Origin: Ilex aquifolium | Lineage: Eukaryota; Streptophyta; Magnoliopsida; Aquifoliales; Aquifoliaceae | Direction of reading: 5' to 3' | Assembly (NCBI GenBank): GCA_951799425.1 | Contig: OX637392.1 | Location: 40,066,593-40,130,592, forward strand | Length of the DNA stretch: 64,000 nt | Part shown: in pieces, positions 44,429 to 56,466 of the stretch | How positions within the stretch are numbered: the first letter of the stretch is position 1 | How the letters are laid out: the number at the start of each line of letters is the position of its first letter | The notes under the pieces: generated by a model | What the model saw: only the letters and a program-made list of their open reading frames with translations | What the model was told of the DNA's origin: nothing | Databases searched by the model: none | Position numbers and translations under genes: made by a program

Positions 44429-46285
44429 TGTCACACCCCCACCCCGGATCACATAGGGTGGGCGGCGGACCGGCCACCAAGGCCTTAACCAACCAACTAT
44501 GTGCATTATAAATGCAAAATACAACGGAAGACAAATAAAGAAGTGATTCATTCCACCGACCTAATGAATACCAGAAGAATAAACTAAACACCACCAATAT
44601 CATTACTAAACTCATTTAAAACAATAATTAAACCATAAGGTTCACTACTCTAAACATAAACAATATTGTTCTCAAAATAATTAAGCATTTGTCTCAAAAC
44701 TATAAAAGACTTTTATTCTTGAAGACCTACAATAAAATAAATCTTCGATTCTTCTAATCCCTTGTTTATTTGTGGACTTACTCCTCATCCTGATCCTTAC
44801 CTGAAAAATGTTAAATGCTTGGATGAGCACAATTACCCATGAATAGCAACCACCTCTAATGAGGTGTGAAAATAAATCTCACAGTTTATATACAAAAATA
44901 AAATTTGATACACACATGTACCCCAAACCCTCCCACATAATCATTTAAACAAAATGATTTCATGATCACAAATAACTTTATAAGTGAAAAGTAATTTATA
45001 ACCCAAAACACTCACACACACATTCAGTTCCAAATATATTTGTCAAATCATGTTTGTTACCACTATCCTGGTAACTGGCCCAGTCTCTTGTTACCACTAG
45101 CCTGGTAACTGGCCCAGTCACTTGTCATCACTAGCCTGATGACTGGCCCCGTCTCTTGTTACCACTAGCCTGGTAACTGTCACAATCTCTTGTCATCACT
45201 AGCCTGATGACTGGCCCAGTCTCTTGTTACCACTTAGACCTGGTAACCCCAGTCCCCGTCTCATAAACATGATTTTCACACACACCAAAACTGTAGTTTT
45301 AATCCCAACGCACACAAAATTTCCCTTTCATCACCAAAGCAATGATATAAAATTATCCCACAAGTTTTTCAAAATTCACATGTATAACAGTTCACAATTT
45401 CAAAACATTCAATTGCAACCCCAAACATAAACACATATATCATATATGTGAAAATTCACATGCACGCACTCACACATTTGATATTGAAAATTCTCCTAAA
45501 AGAAGTAGTAAACTACTCACCTTAATTCCCAAAATCCAATTCAAATCACTCTTTTTCAACCTCAATGCAATCACCATCTAATCCAAAATAACATATAACA
45601 ATCAATCACTATTCCTAACTTCGTCATTTCACGATTCTATATTTAATTTACGTACTTCCTATCCATTGATATATACTTAATATATCATTTACATATAAAT
45701 ATCATTTCTAATACGAGGTAATATGGTATAGAAGTATTCTGGACTGTTTAGAAAAAAATTCTAAAGTTTTGAGGTCAAATCATAATTTTTGAAACTTTGG
45801 GGGTCAAAGTGTAATTTCTTTGAAAAACGAATTTTCTGTTTTCGGGACTGCCATAAATTTCTCAAAATTCTATTCTTCCAACTTACCAAGTAAAACAGTG
45901 ATTAAAATTAAATTTCAAAAAAATATAGGGGTCAAACTAAAGTTCCTTGAAGTCAAAGGGGTGAATTATGTAATTTCAGGACTTTGTCTTCTTCAACCAA
46001 CGACATCATCCAGCTTGTATATTCTGCAACTTCAAATCAAATCCCTTTTTTTTTTCTTTCTCTTCCCAACACATTAATTAAACTCAATCAATTTCAAACA
46101 ACTATAAATTTAAAGTTCAACCTAATAACTTCAATATATATGTATGTAACACCAACATCAACATTATAAATCGTATACCATCTAATTGAATAAGAATATA
46201 AAACTCATAAGAGAAGTAATCAATTCATACCTTTAATGGATTCAACCCTTTTTCTTTTTTGTTCTTCTTTTCTTTCTTCTTTCCT

Positions 46286-46323
<38 letters not shown>

Positions 46324-46600
46324 TCACTGGATAGATGTCTTCACAAGCTTTCTCACTAAAAACAATCATATCAAACCTAAATATATCTATATCTATATAT
46401 TAAGAGTTTGATCTATCCAACAATACTACCATATTTAAAACACATGTAGAAGAGTCTTAATATATATCTCTAGGGCAAGACTTTTATTAGAGACACATTA
46501 GTCTTCTTTTAATTATTTTATCCTTATTTATATATAATTACTCCTAGGTAGCCAATGCACCAAAATAATATAATAATTTTTTTTTATATGGGTAATTACA
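44429..46600 (-). mobile_element. Solo LTR of another family, TSD TATAT
   Basis: 2172 bp; plus strand starts TGTCACACCCCCACC and ends GGGTAATTACA, with TATAT at 44424-44428 and 46601-46605. The duplication is low in complexity but exact, and the flanks rejoin Copia element 1. Minus orientation is inferred from resemblance of the order of elements (a gagcac block near 44825, pyrimidine tract near 46250-46310) to the oriented LTRs. Holds the hairpin minisatellite 45055-45265. No CCGG-palindrome cluster seen. Confidence 0.85.
45055..45265. repeat. Six-unit hairpin minisatellite with covarying stems
   Basis: Unit of about 34 bp, six copies. Each has a stem-loop followed by CTGGCCCAGTCTC. Four units have stem GTTACCA/TGGTAAC, two (the third and fifth) have GTCATCA/TGATGAC, around the loop CTAGCC. 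Both stem arms change together. The last unit has a longer loop (CTTAGACC). Confidence 0.9.
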
Positions 46601-46605
46601 TATAT

Positions 46606-48240
46606 CTTGATGACCCACATCCATAATCTTCTAAGCTCCCATCTACAGACCATCTAGAGGCTTTTATCATGCCTCCTAATCCTGATCCTACTCCTGCCCC
46701 ATTTCATACTGATTGTGATCTTGCCTCAGCTCTTGAACCCTCTACATTATTTCCTGGTGATGCTCATTCTCCTACTCATCAGCAGCATCATTCTACTCGG
46801 GTATGGAACATTCTTGTTTGTTTCTTTGCATGATTATCATTTTTTCCACTGTTCTATCTTAGCATGAGCCCCACTCTTATTGTGAGGCTAGCTCTGACTC
46901 TCATTGGCAGCAAGCAATGACAGAGGAATTGCAGGCACTAGCCGACGCACATACTTGGGATTTGGTTAATCATCCTCCTAACCAAAAGGCTATTGGTTGT
47001 AAATGATTTTATAAGATCAAGACTCACTCTGATGGTTCTATTGAGTGTTACAATATGCTTCTAGTGGCCAAAGGCTTTACACAGGAGTATGGTATTGATT
47101 ATGAGAAGACTTTTGCTCTTGTTGCGAGGTTCACTTCAATTCGAAGCCTACAAGCTGTTGTTGCGACCCGCCAGTGGAAATTATATCAGATGGATGTCAA
47201 AAATGGATTTTTCAATGGTGACCTTACTGAGGAAGTCTACATGCAGCCTTCTCCTGGCTATCCTCATTTACCACATCAGGTTTTTCAACTTTGTTGTGCA
47301 CTATAGGGCCTCAAGCAAGCCCCTAGAGCTTGGTTTGCAAAGTTTAGTGCTACCATTGGAGATTTTGGTTTCTCTTCCAGCCCTTATGATTCGACTCTCT
47401 TTGTTCGTAAGTCTGAGCATGGCAATACTCTATTACTTTTCTATGTTGATGATATGATTATCACTAGGATGATGTTTCTAGTATTTTTGATCTCAAACAT
47501 CTTCTCCATACAAACTTTGAGATGAAAGATCTTGGTTCTCTCAGTTACTTCTTGTGCCTTAAGATCTCGTCTGACTCCAGTGGCTATTATCTCCCTCAGA
47601 CCAAGTATGTATCTGATCTTCTTACTCGTGCTGGACTTTCTGATTGCAAGACTGTACCTACCTCATTAGAGCAAAATGTTCGACTTACTCCTTTGGATGG
47701 CACACTTCTCTCTGATGCCACTTTTTATTGCTAGTTGGTAGGTAGTCTCGTCAGCCAATTTTTGACTACCCCTCGCTCTACTCATTATACTACTGATCGT
47801 ACTGAACATCGTTCTATCGTTGGTTATTGTTTCTTTCTGGGCGATTCTCTCATCTGTTGGCACAACAAGAAATAGAATGTTATCTCTCGATCCAGTATAG
47901 AGGCAAAGTACCGTGCTCTTGTTGGCATTACCCAAGAGTTTTTTTTGGCTTCATTGGCTATTAGAATATTTAGGTGTCTCTCATTCTGGTGCTACTATTC
48001 TTTACTGTGACAATCAGAGTGCGATACAGATTGCTCCAATGATGTTTTCAATGATCGCACCAAGCATATTGAGTTTGACTGTCATTTTGTGTGACAACAT
48101 GTGGCTCGAGGCACAATTCATCTTCTCTCTGTTTCTTCATCTGACCAGACTCCTGACATCTTCACCAAGGTACATCCGTCGGGCCGATTTCATGATTTGG
48201 TTTCCAAACTCAAGTTGATTTTACTATACCTCCTTGAGTT
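46606..48240 (+). pseudogene. Copia reverse transcriptase and RNase H, broken
   Basis: Last part of Copia element 1. RT: WQQAMTEELQALADAHTWDL, LVAKGFTQEYGIDYEKTFALVARFTSI, YQMDVKNGFFNGDLTEEVYMQPSPGY, GLKQAPRAWF and the active site YVDDM (47442-47456). Stops near 47005 and 47306 and frameshifts after YVDDM. RNase H pieces: SRSSIEAKYRAL (near 47885-47920, one stop just before) and YCDNQSAIQIA (near 48005-48035). Not functional. Confidence 0.88.
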
Positions 48241-48406
48241 TGAGGGGGGATATTAATGTATATAACAATAATATGTTTGTCCAATATCGGTTAGACTAGA
48301 AAGCCTCACTACTCTCTTGTACTATAAATACACCTCCTCATGTACATTATAGATTATACCAAAGCAATATACAATTAATATTTACTTTCTATTCTCTTCT
48401 TTCACA
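48241..48406 (+). repeat. Polypurine tract and 3' LTR of Copia element 1
   Basis: TGAGGGGGGA (48241-48250) followed by a 156-bp LTR that starts TATTAATG (probably TG changed to TA) and ends TTTCACA at 48406. TATA box in ACTATAAATAC at 48321-48330. Confidence 0.8.
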
Positions 48407-49656
48407 GTTAATTTCTTAGAGAAACCTTTTTGGTCTTTGTTAATGAAAACAAGATAAGATAAAGATCTTTTGTTTTTTAGATGAACCTTTTTGGCCTTTG
48501 TTAATATAACTTTCTTGTTCGCTAGTGCAGAGATTGACATGACATGCATCTCTCATTAGTGCAGAGATTAAGGAGGAAACAATTGTGTTTTTCCACGCAA
48601 TTGATGTCAATGTTGTAGTCTGAGATTTAAAGAAAAGGATTTTGTGGTTGTCGATATGTGTCCCTTACACCGGATGGTAGATGGAGGGTTTGTTCTTTGA
48701 GGGGCATGTGCAGCCAAGGTATTTATGATGGCTACCTACAACTGTCAAGATAGAGTTTTGAATGATCTTGAGGAAAGTGTGGATGCATGATCATAGAGAA
48801 AGACCTTTTTTGGGGACTAGTATATGATTCGGTATTATATTTTAAAAGATAGACCGAATGTAATTCTTTTAAATTGGATGGCAACTATAAGTGACAAGCT
48901 AATGGTGCGTGATAGGCTTTATTTTTGTTATTATGGATATTCATGTAAATCAAATTATTAATGTTGATTCCGTGTATGAAAGTTTAATTTATATGTGAAT
49001 TTCTATTTATTAAAATTTAGATTGGAATAAATTTGTCATTGTTTTTAGGTATTTTGTTTTTTTTGGTATGATTTTATGTATTATACGTCCATTGAATTTG
49101 TAGGTGGTTTAATAAATAAAAATATAACTTTGAAAAAAATTATTGCTTTTTCTAAATAAATATTTCCTCGTAAAAGTAAGCCTTATACTAAGCAATTTTT
49201 TTTTACCTAGAAAAATAATTTGTTCTCATTAACTTCTTGATATTTTTGACTACTAAGTAAAATAGGAGTGTGGGGATTGTACAATTTTATTTTGTTTGTC
49301 AAGTTTTAAAATTAATAGGTATACTTATTGTAAGGGAGGATGTTATGCGAATTAAGTTGAAATTTTATAGTTATTTTTTTAAAAAAATTTCATTCCATTT
49401 GAGTAAAAAATATTCTAAGTTTCATTCTATTCTACTAAGAATTATCTTATCAAATTTGGGGATTGAATTGAATACAATCATTGGAACTCACAACTGATTT
49501 AATGATTGCATTGAAGCCACATCATTAGATCCTCAAATTTAGTCCTCAAATTAGGTCCCTATAGCATTGCTCATATTCATTTATCTCTTATTTCCTACCA
49601 AAACTTTTGGTATTAGCGGATGATAGGTTTCACATAGGTCTACCCGAAAATGACCA
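48407..49656. other. Intergenic, nothing recognised
   Basis: AT-rich. A word set GAACCTTTTTGG(T/C)CTTTGT occurs twice (48421 and 48484 regions). No coding supported. Confidence 0.5.
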
Positions 49657-50028
49657 AAGATATTAGGGTAAACAATATAAATGACCCCTGAACTTTAGTC
49701 TTTGTATTAAATTGCACCCTAAACTTTTAATTTTTTTAATGTACCCCCTGAACTATGTAAATCGTTTTAATCGGGTCCTTCTGTTAGATTTTGACGTTAA
49801 ATGGGGATGAAACCCTAACGTTGATAGGTATGGAAGGGCATTTTAGTCCATTCAGGTAATATATATAATTGGGTTGAATAAAGAGTGCCAAAATCTCCCT
49901 CCCATTCTCCTCAGTATATTACACCCATCACAACAAAAAACAAGTAGCTCTACTCAGTCTAGTTGACTGTTGTTGTGGGAGGGAGGAAGGCAAGCCATGG
50001 ATGTTTATTGCCACTGTGGGAGAAGAGT

Positions 50029-52167
50029 TGTAACGCCCCAAAATCCACCTTGGGAGACATTACTGTCTATAACCATTCATATAATAAGAGCAACTAACAA
50101 AATTCATAAATAAACGAATTTCCATTCATCATCCATAATAATTAAAACATCATCTAAAATAATTACACCAAACTATGGCGATTACATCCCAAATATTAAC
50201 TATTATCTTGCAGTGGAATAAAGAAAATATTAACCTTAACATTAACTCAAAATGTGCCCCCCAATCTAGAACATAAATAGCTCTAAATGTCCACCTCAGG
50301 ATCCCTATTCCCATCAATTTGGGCTTCCCAATCCATTTGCTCCTCAACTCCGAGCTCTTCCTCTAAACCATAATCTGAAAAAGATATTGTTTGTAGGGGG
50401 TGAGCACTAAGCTCTGTAGAAAAATCCTTCCAAGCTCGAATAAGATTTTGAAAACATATAAAACAAGTCGGTCTCATTTCACAAATATCATATATAACTT
50501 TTGAAAGAAAACAGTGACAGTTCATCCGATCTCAAGTTTACGCGGTGGCAATAAATTAAATGAAGAAGTAAAACCAACTTTCAAACAATGAACCATTTCC
50601 AACATTTTATATCATTTCCAACAATTTTGTATCATTATCCCCAATTGTATCTCAGGTAGAAAGTAAGACTACACATGAATACACACATTGAGAATATTCT
50701 GGCCCACACGCACACACCCAATCCTTGCAAGGATACCCTAATTTAGGAAGAGAAAATACCGACGCATCAGCAGTGACGATCCAACCTAGGAATAATATAC
50801 TAACCCTAAGCCTCGATACCACATGAGCGAATAGTGGTTTGGTCCTCGCAAGGCACCAAACCCACTACGAGTGGTAGAGAACCTTCAAATTCACTCGGAG
50901 TAAGAAATGCATCTACCCACTCTACGATACCCAGTTAACGGTCACCTATGTTCATCTAAACATCCACACAAGAGATACAATACTCAACCAATTTCTCAAA
51001 TCACAAGTAAATCAAGAACCCCAAATTCCACATGTATTTTTCCAACATAACAACTCAATAAAATAAGTAAGAGATCATCAAAATATATAATTTTATTGTT
51101 CCAAATAAAGCACTAGAGTTTTTGAATCAAGAACAATGGAATATCAAGAGAAAAATCTCTATTTCTTGAAAAACAAGAGTTTTGAGATAAAAAAACAAGG
51201 ATTTTATGACTATCAAACCATAATTTCATTCAAAACATGATATGATTTGCAAGAACATCAAGAAAAAAAGATTCCATAACAAATATCTATGATTGAGAGT
51301 CAAAATATACATATATATAAACCCTAACCTCGATGGACAAGATTAGGAAGAAACTCATACCTTACTTCCTTAGTGTTGCGTGAAAAACTAGAGATTTTGA
51401 TCCGATCCAATGCGAAAATCCCCTTCAATCTTGTGTTTCTCCCCTTCTTTCTTACTCTCCAAGGCTCTCTCTAGGGTTAGAATTGATGAAATGGGGCTAA
51501 GGGAGGTGTCCTTAGGTATTTATAGTGTAAAAATTGGAGAGAACACCCAAAACAGGTCCGGGACGTGAAACCCCCGGTTCGGTGCGTCCAGAAGCGTGTT
51601 TTTTACTGTTTGGACGCATGTTTCTTCGTCCAACTTTCTGCCAAATGCGTCTGGACGCGTGTCTATTTTCGTCCGGACTCGGGTGACAATATACCCTCAA
51701 CTTCCAGATCTATTTTGACCTATTTAGAAGCCGATACAGAAAAGTTTCGTGAAATACACTTTTGTAGTCCTTGAAGTCTAGTTTCTACTGTCCAAAAATA
51801 AGATTAATCTGATTTAGGAGTAAAAAGTTATGGCTACAATACTAAGATAGTATCAAATTAGGTTTTAACTTCGGAATACTTCCTAACTCCTAATACACCC
51901 CATATTACCTCTCCCAATATTTTTTGACCTTTCGGATTCAATGAAGGCATTATTTTGACCTAAAAACATTTAGAAACTTACCTAATCACCCTTCTTAAGC
52001 TTACACACCTTCAAAACTAAGTTTGACCCGAAAGTCAATTCGTTCGAAACTCAACTTCATGATCAATCTTTCAACAATGATTCTAAGTTTCTACCATCAT
52101 TTTATTCATATTAGGAGAACTCTAAAGATAATAGTATTCTAATTTAATTTTAATACGGGGTCTTACA
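50029..52167 (-). mobile_element. Solo LTR, Tekay-type, inside the Mutator-like element
   Basis: 2139 bp; plus strand starts TGTAACGCCCC and ends GGGGTCTTACA. Flanks AGAGT (50024-50028) and AGAGC (52168-52172) form a duplication with one change. Minus-strand TATA box at 51517-51524; decayed palindrome cluster upstream. Same subfamily as 42116-44387. Confidence 0.9.
51576..51675 (-). promoter_or_regulatory. CCGG-palindrome cluster, decayed
   Basis: Units such as GCGTCTGGACGC and CGTCCGGACTCG, with spacer CAACTTTCTGCCAAATGCG close to that at 42650-42668. Lies about 52-150 bp upstream of the TATA box. Most changes are C to T or G to A at CpG. Confidence 0.6.
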
Positions 52168-53243
52168 AGAGCTATAATGAAGACCTTCTGGAAGGCAAGA
52201 GGTTCTTCTCTTGCTCCATGTCCATGGTAAGTTTCATCATGTTTATATCTCATTTGTTTCAAACTGTTTGATGGAAAATCTAAAGAAACTGAAAATTTCA
52301 TGATTGATAATATGGGCATTATCCAGGAGTTGATATGTTGGAGAAGCATCAACAAACATAGAAGGTCAATATGAACCATATGTAAAAGTTTAGTAAGAGT
52401 AATTGAGAGTTAAATTCAGTTATGTGGAGAAAAGGGTATTATTGTTGTATCGTTTTGATGGTTTGTGAAGTTATTAATGATGTATGTTAATTAGTAATGG
52501 AAATATGTATTTGGCAACTACCATTTGTTTGTCTTTCTGTGGATGAAATGGTCCTTGTTATGCTCCGGATGAATCTGTCCCTTGAAACAGAGCTGGAACT
52601 TTAGACAAATAATTTGATGATTGAGACAAAAATTTGATGCTTCAGACAAATGAAATCTCCACAAGTGACTCACAAAACATATTATCATAATGAGTTCACA
52701 AAAAGTAGTACATTAGTTTCATCTGATACAAGTTTGGGTTATTCAGTTCTACAACAAAAGGAGTTCTTCAGTTCTGGCATGTTACCGAGTTGAATGTCCT
52801 CCATTCTTTTTCTTCTCCCATTGCTTCAGCTTTTTTTTTTTTTTTTTGGTAATGAAGAGCACTATTACAACCCTAAGATTTTTGAGTCTAGGTATGGGAT
52901 GCATATTTGGAATGGAGATGAAGAATTTGGGAGTCTGGTATGGGATACATATCGGGGAAGGAGATGAAAGATTTGGTAGAGATATGTGAGACGATTTGGG
53001 AGAGAGCTTTGGTGCCCTTTCTTCAACCTAACTATACATATTACCTAAATGGACTAAAATGCCCTCCACCAACTGCGAAAGGTTAGGGTTTCATTCCAAT
53101 TTAACACCAAAATCTAACAGAAGGACCAGATTAAAATGATTTACATAGTTCAGGGGTACATTAAAAAAATTGATAGTTTAGGGTGCAATTTAAAACGAAG
53201 TCTCAAGTTCAGAGGTTATTTATGTGGTTTACCCAAGACATTA

Positions 53244-53518
53244 TCATTTCGGTCATGGTGACAATCCCACTATTGTGAAGTTGGTCCACTATTGTGAAAT
53301 TTTAGGAGAAGAAGTTTAGGCGTAAACTTTTTGGGATTTTAAGGAGAATCACGTGTGCAAAGATGGAAATAACCCTATTCAAAATACACAATTCAAAATT
53401 CAAACAAAATCAAATATGTTTAATTTTAGATTTTTCATAATTGAACTATCGATAAAAAAATCACATTTTAAAATTTAAAATAGATTCAAATATCCTATAT
53501 TTTAGACTTTTTAAAATC

Positions 53519-53572
<54 letters not shown>

Positions 53573-53697
53573 CATATATATGCATCACAGTGTCGTAATG
53601 TGTGTTTTTTACTTTTGTATAACAGTGCCTCTGTTACTGTCCTGAAATAGTAAAAATACTCCACTATTAATGTCTCCGAGACAGTGACAATACCATT
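53244..53697. repeat. Dispersed repeat with (AT)n tract
   Basis: TA microsatellite at 53521-53582, then words CTGTTACTGTCC and GACAGTGAC that continue across the solo LTR at 56168. Similar words occur at 22060-22165. No coding. Confidence 0.6.
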
Positions 53698-53702
53698 GTT
53701 AT

Positions 53703-56167
53703 TGTGACACCCCAAAATCCGGGGGTCCTTTATACACCGTTGACCATCCGTCAACCCGCGGAAATACTTGTGAATGTCGCTTAACCTGACACCCCGTCAC
53801 CACATTCCCTTTACCGGGATTTATAATGATATATAAAAGAATTACTAGCCCAACTTCTTCTTGGTTGGTTAACCCATCCGAGATCCAATATACCACCATT
53901 GGCATCTTATTATTGTCCATTTATAACCTTTAAAGGAAGGAAACAATATCCCCAGAGTTTGGCAAACAAAACAAGAAAAATAAAATTTTGGAAAAATTTG
54001 GCGGGCGTACCGGTACGCGTACCGGTACGGTGTACCCACTGGACCTCGACGTACCGGTACGCGTACCGGTACGCTCTGCCTTCTGCCTGTCTCCGTACCG
54101 GTACGCGTACCGGTACGGTTTTGCCAGTTTTGCCTTTTTCCTTTGTTTTTCACTTCCAATCCATTCTAATGCATTCCAAACTCACCCTACACATGCATAA
54201 TGAGGATTTCCATATAAAACATGTTTTATACAAGTTCCATTACAATTAATTCCATGTATTTACATATCAAAATGGAATTTTAACAAAAGCTTTACAAAAT
54301 AACCATAAAAAGCCACAAGTCGGCTTTCTTCAACTTTGGGGCTCGTAATGGGAGCCGTCCGCCGGTGTGTACCCCGCACCTGAAATGTTTTTCCCACAAA
54401 GGGTGAGCCACGCTCAATAGGGTATCTCCTAATGAGGCTACTCCCCAACCTATATGCATATGAAATGTTCACATGCCACAAAACAACAATTCATAACATT
54501 CCAAGCAATAAACGTATTCAATGTTGGAATTTCACAATGTCATGCCATGTAATGAGGTGAGACTCACACATGCATATCACCCGAGCCCTCCCCGGCTCCT
54601 CTACACATGCAAACGCCAATGTGTACCAATCCGTCATTTATGTTGCACATCAAATGACATTTTCATTCTAGGGTCTTTCTTGGGGTGGATATTTATGGAC
54701 TTACACCAACGGCACCCAACCGACACGGAATTTATGGACTTCCACCAACGGTTCCGCGTACACCGACACACTTTATGGGCTCTATACCAACGGAGTGCGT
54801 CTCCGATCACCGGGTCTCTCACCCGAGGGATAGTCTAGCCCTTCTTACTACCCCAACCCTAACAACCATGCAAACCGTGAGACTCGACTAGGTCATCGAC
54901 CCATATTACCCGAGCCCACTTGTCATCCACCAAGCGTGGTGAAGACAACCACCATGCACACACACCCACCAAATGCGATGTTCCCGTGCATATGCAATGT
55001 GATGCTCCATTGCGACAATATGATCATGTTCAATATGCTATGAGTAACACATGAACATTCTAATCACATTTCACATATTTCATGGCAAAATTATATCATA
55101 CGCATATAATTTCCATAATTCTCTACAATGTCAATATATTACAAACATGAAAATATATCAACATTTAATCTTAATCAACACCCAAGCATGTCATCACATT
55201 ATCAAGAAATAACATACTTCAATTTCAAGGCATAAGATAAACACATAGCATGCCCACACTTCACATAGCCCAAGTGTCACATTGGGTTAATTTCATATAC
55301 TCAATCCTAGAAATTTCATTTAGAAACTTCTAATTACCAATCCAATTAGAATTTATTTCAACCCATTTCACCCAATTTCACAACCATAGGCAAATGACAT
55401 ATACATATACATATCTATTCATTTACCCATTTCACCTAAGCATTCTAGGTGTGGAATAAACCTTGGTAGGAGGGAACCCTACCTCTTGAAGCGTAAGGAA
55501 CGACGTTGAGAAGCCTCCTAGACCCGATTCGAGCTCAAAGCCCTAGCCTCCAAAAATCCCGTCCTTGAATTCTCTCCAAAACCCGACCTCCTTGGTATGG
55601 TTTTGTAGCTCTTGGCGAGGGGAACAACTTTCTCTCTTGGCCCGAGTGGATTTGAGCTCCGTGGAGACGAGGATCTTAGAGAGAAGGTGGAGAAAACCTA
55701 GCTTTTCCCTCTCCTCTTTCTCACGCTAAAACCGGCTGAACAAATGGGGAGAAAATCTGGTTTTCTCCCCTTTAAATACTCTTGGAACACTTGGCCCACA
55801 ACGCGCCACACGGCCTCTCTTTTCCGGGTCCGTTTTAACCCCGAAACGATTAAATTTCGTCCCAGTTTAAGTTCAAAATATTTTTATTTTAACTTGTCTC
55901 TAATATTTCCCCAAACTTGGAAATTTTATAAAAATTTCGTGTACGGGGTCACCCGAGGTCCGTTCGTCTCGTAAGACGCGAAAAATCCGACTATCTCGGA
56001 ATTCAATGAAAATTGACAGGATAACTAGTTTTCGCGAGACGAATCCAACGGTGAGGTCCGTTTCGTCATCCGAGCTCTAGAAAAATTCAGGTTTACAACC
56101 TGTACCATAGTGGCAAATTACCTTTTTGCCCTTTTTCTCAAAAGTTCAAATTTTCTCGGGTTTTACA
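53703..56167 (-). mobile_element. Solo LTR, family B copy 3, TSD GTTAT
   Basis: 2465 bp; plus strand starts TGTGACACCCCAAAA and ends CGGGTTTTACA. Exact duplication GTTAT at 53698-53702 and 56168-56172. Same family and architecture as 9082-11510: conserved block near its start (55970-56085) and a palindrome cluster near its end (54007-54116). Confidence 0.94.
54007..54116 (-). promoter_or_regulatory. CCGG-palindrome cluster, GTACCGGTAC x6
   Basis: Perfect GTACCGGTAC at 54007, 54019, 54051, 54063, 54095 and 54107, as three pairs each with a GC spacer, the pairs 44 bp apart. Positions 304-413 from the LTR end. Bases 54002-54031 equal, as reverse complement, 5972-6001 of the Tekay-type LTR. Confidence 0.78.
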
Positions 56168-56383
56168 GTTATTGTCCTAGGATTGTGAAAATACTCAATT
56201 GTTACTGTCCTCGGGATATTGATAATGCCACTGTTACTGTCCAGGACAGTAACATTTACTCAAACGTCTATCCCACAAAAAGAACGAATGCCAAAAAGTG
56301 AAAAAAATTAAGATAAAATTTTCTTAATACACAGTGTCAATGTGCCTGTCACTATGACACACCCACAGTGACACTGTGTATGT

Positions 56384-56466
<83 letters not shown>

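Larger units (their letters stand above)
32054..48406 (+). mobile_element. Ty1/Copia element split by three nested insertions
   Basis: Pieces in order: 5' LTR remnant (to 32143), primer site, gag/protease (32513-33404), integrase (41388-42110), linker (44388-44428), RT/RNase H (46606-48250), polypurine tract, 3' LTR (48251-48406). The last 90 bases of the two LTRs align without gaps at seven differences (about 8%), so this is the oldest member of the nest. Insertions: 33405-41387 (TSD AAAAC), 42116-44387 (TSD TTACT), 44429-46600 (TSD TATAT). The domain order integrase before RT defines Ty1/Copia. Many stops; dead. Confidence 0.9.
49997..52230 (+). pseudogene. Probable captured GRF-type zinc-finger fragment, split by an LTR
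   Basis: 49997-50028 encodes Met-Asp-Val-Tyr-Cys-His-Cys-Gly-Arg-Arg, the opening of a GRF-type zinc finger (C-x-C-G); after the solo LTR, 52168-52230 continues with Ala-Ile-Met-Lys-Thr, a small shift, then Arg-Phe-Phe-Ser-Cys-Ser, which fits the later half of the same finger (RRFxxC). A GT follows near 52230, a possible old splice donor. Short and damaged, so the family assignment rests on a handful of residues. Confidence 0.4.
49666..53234. mobile_element. Mutator-like element with long TIRs, nested solo LTR inside
   Basis: Termini GGGTAAAC... and its complement, with inverted similarity over about 250 bp at each end. Flanked by AAGATATTA (49657-49665) and AAGACATTA (53235-53243), a 9-bp duplication with one change. 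Without the nested LTR it is about 1.4 kb. No transposase; a probable host-gene fragment lies between the TIRs. Confidence 0.87.

Noticed and set aside
45055..45265. CRISPR-like look of regularly spaced palindromic repeats
   Set aside because: Units are contiguous without unique spacers, no cas genes, and the setting is a plant LTR.
49666..53234. Autonomous Mutator element
   Set aside because: No transposase-like frame between the TIRs; the bulk of the interior is the nested solo LTR.
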